Below, one piece after another: positions 6,108 through 8,549 of a DNA stretch of 8,549 bases. Under the pieces are notes generated by a model, which was given only the letters and a program-made list of their open reading frames with translations, was not told the DNA's origin and did not search any database. The DNA is taken from assembly GCA_946481035.1 (NCBI GenBank), contig CAMLNK010000128.1, positions 1-8,549 on the forward strand, given 5' to 3'. How positions within the stretch are numbered: position 1 is the stretch's first letter; the number at the start of each line of letters is the position of its first letter. The stretch comes from an uncultured Dyadobacter sp. GTDB lineage: Bacteria > Bacteroidota > Bacteroidia > Cytophagales > Spirosomataceae. Both the position numbers and the translations under genes were made by a program.

Positions 6108-8549
6108 TTAAGCGTGCTCTTTCTCAGCCTTTTCTGCTTTGGCAGCTGCTGCATCCTTGTTACGGATTTTGGTGAGGTAAGAGATTTGCGGACGAACGTT
6201 GATTTCTTCCAGCATATGGAATGCACGACCTTCTCTTTCGACTTCGAGCAACTTCGAAATGCGGCTTTCCGGATCGTTCATATCTCCAAAAGTAATCGCG
6301 TCGGTAGGGCATGAAGATGCACAAGCCACGTTTACTTCACCGTCGACAATGCGTCTTCTTTCTTTCTTCGCAGTCAGTTTAGCTTCCTGGATTCTGTGAA
6401 CACACATCGAGCATTTTTCGATAACCCCTCTTGAACGTACTGTTACATCAGGGTTAATGACCATTTTACCAAGGTCATTGTTGAATGCGTAATCGAAGTT
6501 GTCGTTATCAAAATATTTGAACCAGTTGAAGCGACGTACTTTATATGGGCAGTTGTTTGCACAATATCTTGTACCTACGCAACGGTTGTAAGTCATTTGG
6601 TTCAAGCCCTCGGAGCTGTGGGTGGTAGCCAATACCGGACATACCGTTTCGCAAGGAGCATTGTTACAGTGCTGGCAAAGCATTGGCTGGAATGTAACTT
6701 CCGGATTTTCAGAAGCGATTTCCAATCCGCGAAGATCTTCCACATCCGCGTCGCTGCTGTAATAGCGGTCGATACGCAGCCAGTGCATTTCGCGTGCATT
6801 GATGATTTCCTGACGGCCAACAACCGGAATGTTGTTCTCGTTCTGGCAGCTGATCACGCAAGATCCGCAACCGAAGCAGGTGTTCAGGTCGATCACCATA
6901 CCCCACGAGTGGTTCTTGTATTTGTGACCGTTCCAAAGCGACAAGTCAGTTGCATCAACCTCACCTTCCGAAGTCTGGATTTTCGGAACGAAACGTCCGG
7001 CCATCGGATCTTTCTGGAAGTGAGCGAGTACAGTCTCTTGCAGAACCGACTTACGGTTCATTACTGTATTGTGCGTCTGAGTCTGAGCGATCTCGCGGGT
7101 TTCACCTGTTTTTGAAACAGTTACTTCGCCCGGAGTGAAGTTCAGGAAGCCGTCGGTGAATGTTGCAAACGGGAATACGTTTTTACCTACACCATTGGCA
7201 GATTTACCAGCTTTCTCGCGACCGAAACCGACTGCTACCGCCACGGTTCCTTGTGCAAGGCCCGGCTGAATGATCACAGGCAATTCTACTGATTTACCTT
7301 TCAGGTCTACCTTCACAACATCACCTTGTGCAAGGCCAAGTTCCTTCGCAGTTTTTTGCGAAAGACCTGCGTGGTTATCCCAGCATGCCTTTGTGATTGG
7401 ATCAGGGTTTTCCTGCAACCATGGGTTGTTCGCAGCGAAACCTGTACCCAAACCTACGTTTTCGAAAAGCGCAATTTCAAGGCCCGATGACGACGCTTTG
7501 TATCTCTTAGCGATAGCAGCAGCAGCGGTTGGGAGATTTCCTGCGAATGCAGCACCGGCGCCCGTCGCAGCCGAAGCTACATCGAACACACCATCGTGCA
7601 GGGATTTAACCCAGAATTTCTCGAAATCACCACCTGCGCTTTGCGGGTAAATGTTCTTTCTCCAGTATGCTTTTACATACTCATGGTAGTCAGCAGATGC
7701 TCCCGCCCATTTCAGAAGCGAAGATTGTGCCTGGCGAGTGCTGAAAATCAGGCTGATCGCCGGCTGCATCAAACTGTATGATCCTGCGATTGGCTCTGCA
7801 TCACCCCATGATTCGAGGTAGTGCGGTGCAGGAAGGATGTATTTCAAAAGTGAAGATGTTTCATCAGCGCGGTCGTTGAATGATACGCTCAATGAAACCT
7901 GTGGCAATGCGCCGGCCAGTTCAGCACCGCGTGGGTGATCGTAAACCGGGTTAGCACCCCACAAAATCAATGCAGAAACTTTGCCGCCTTTGATCTCGTC
8001 GATCAATTGGTTGGTAGCGATATCGTTACCCTGGCGGTAGTTTGCAGGTTTGTCAAGGTTGATAGTAGAACCGTAGCTTCCCAACAAGCTGTTCAGCGCG
8101 TTCACTACCACTTGTACGGAAGGATCGTTTACGCCTGAAACAACCAATGCCTGTCCCTTTGCCGCAACGAGTTCCGCTGCCGCTTTGTCCAGGTTATCGA
8201 TAGTCAATGCAGGTGTTGCAATAGAAGCCCCGCCCAATTTGGCTGCTACTTTATTGTAAAGCGCCGCCGCAACCAGACCGATTTGCGAAGGTTTCACCGC
8301 AGTACGGTAATCTGCATTTGCGCCGGTCAGTGAAAGCGTCGATTCGAATTGGAACAAACGGGACATTTGTTTGTTGCCCTCATGCTCGCTGCTTACGCGA
8401 CGGGTGTCGGCGAATTGCTTAGAGAATGTATCAGGAGCAAGCCATGTTCCGAGGAAATCGCCGTCGATACCTACGACTACTTTCGCTTTGCTGAAATCGT
8501 AAGAAGGAATAACGGCCTTACCGAATGACAACTCGTTACCTTTGACAAT
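6108..8549 (-). CDS. actB: Alternative complex III subunit ActB, fused molybdopterin-oxidoreductase-like / iron-sulfur protein (5' end outside window)
   Basis: ActB is the periplasmic iron-sulfur subunit of ACIII and links the quinol site of ActC to the heme subunits. The frame is open to the right edge (codons for IVKGNEL precede SFGKAV), so the TTG at 8531-8529 is not a real start; roughly 200 residues, with the expected Tat signal, are missing. Numbering from that TTG: residues 1 to about 500 are the molybdopterin-oxidoreductase-like B1 domain; about 540-790 are the PsrB-like ferredoxin domain B2. B2 has 15 Cys in four groups: 552/555/558/562, 619/622/627/631, 651/657/661 and 707/710/737/741. 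The third group, CVGTRYCANNC, has Thr654 where a fourth Cys would sit, fitting three [4Fe-4S] and one [3Fe-4S] cluster as known for ACIII. The C-terminus is a charged Ala/Lys/Glu tail. actC follows after 51 bases; actA is expected upstream, outside the window. Confidence 0.96.
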   Translation of the reverse strand: MVKGNELSFGKAVIPSYDFSKAKVVVGIDGDFLGTWLAPDTFSKQFADTRRVSSEHEGNKQMSRLFQFESTLSLTGANADYRTAVKPSQIGLVAAALYNKVAAKLGGASIATPALTIDNLDKAAAELVAAKGQALVVSGVNDPSVQVVVNALNSLLGSYGSTINLDKPANYRQGNDIATNQLIDEIKGGKVSALILWGANPVYDHPRGAELAGALPQVSLSVSFNDRADETSSLLKYILPAPHYLESWGDAEPIAGSYSLMQPAISLIFSTRQAQSSLLKWAGASADYHEYVKAYWRKNIYPQSAGGDFEKFWVKSLHDGVFDVASAATGAGAAFAGNLPTAAAAIAKRYKASSSGLEIALFENVGLGTGFAANNPWLQENPDPITKACWDNHAGLSQKTAKELGLAQGDVVKVDLKGKSVELPVIIQPGLAQGTVAVAVGFGREKAGKSANGVGKNVFPFATFTDGFLNFTPGEVTVSKTGETREIAQTQTHNTVMNRKSVLQETVLAHFQKDPMAGRFVPKIQTSEGEVDATDLSLWNGHKYKNHSWGMVIDLNTCFGCGSCVISCQNENNIPVVGRQEIINAREMHWLRIDRYYSSDADVEDLRGLEIASENPEVTFQPMLCQHCNNAPCETVCPVLATTHSSEGLNQMTYNRCVGTRYCANNCPYKVRRFNWFKYFDNDNFDYAFNNDLGKMVINPDVTVRSRGVIEKCSMCVHRIQEAKLTAKKERRRIVDGEVNVACASSCPTDAITFGDMNDPESRISKLLEVEREGRAFHMLEEINVRPQISYLTKIRNKDAAAAKAEKAEKEHA

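Noticed and set aside
6597..7115. Plus-strand reading frame of 172 codons opposite actB
   Set aside because: It is antisense to the cluster-binding domain of ActB, with no family resemblance or start signal.
8529..8531. TTG as the start of actB
   Set aside because: The frame stays open upstream to the window edge and ActB proteins have about 200 more N-terminal residues, so this is an internal Leu codon.

Overview
The window is one block of co-directional genes, all on the minus strand, encoding the quinol-to-oxygen end of an aerobic respiratory chain. In transcription order (right to left) it holds: actB (5' end cut by the right edge), actC, actD, actE, actF, coxB and coxA (3' end cut by the left edge). 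The first five encode subunits of alternative complex III (ACIII), a quinol:cytochrome c oxidoreductase unrelated to cytochrome bc1. The last two encode subunits II and I of an A-type heme-copper cytochrome c oxidase.

The host is most likely a member of the Bacteroidota, probably Cytophagales (Dyadobacter/Spirosoma-like). Three things point there: the actBCDEF-coxBA order, the near absence of GGAGG-type Shine-Dalgarno sequences ahead of the starts, and the character of the proteins. These are the fused ActB, the monoheme lipoprotein ActE, and a CoxB with an extra N-terminal membrane segment and a long periplasmic insertion. The genus is a guess; the phylum is well supported.

Layout: 8549-6108 actB (iron-sulfur subunit, partial); 6056-4623 actC (NrfD-like, ten membrane segments); 4575-4045 actD (two membrane segments); 4045-3422 actE (lipoprotein cytochrome c), overlapping actD by one base; 3387-2011 actF (second NrfD-like subunit, with a His/Ala-rich loop); 1989-880 coxB (CuA subunit); 850-1 coxA (partial). 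Spacers are 20 to 51 bases and AT-rich. No stretch of 300 bases lacks a gene, and I saw no terminator, RNA gene, mobile element or CRISPR.

Together: menaquinol is oxidised at the ActC/ActB membrane module. Electrons pass through the ActB clusters to heme subunits (ActA, expected just upstream of the window, and ActE), then to CuA in CoxB and the heme a/heme-CuB centre in CoxA. The shared operon fits the ACIII-aa3 oxidase supercomplex known from Flavobacterium johnsoniae. This is a known system, not a new one. Less usual details are the His-rich segments in ActF and CoxA and small dyads in several intergenic spacers.
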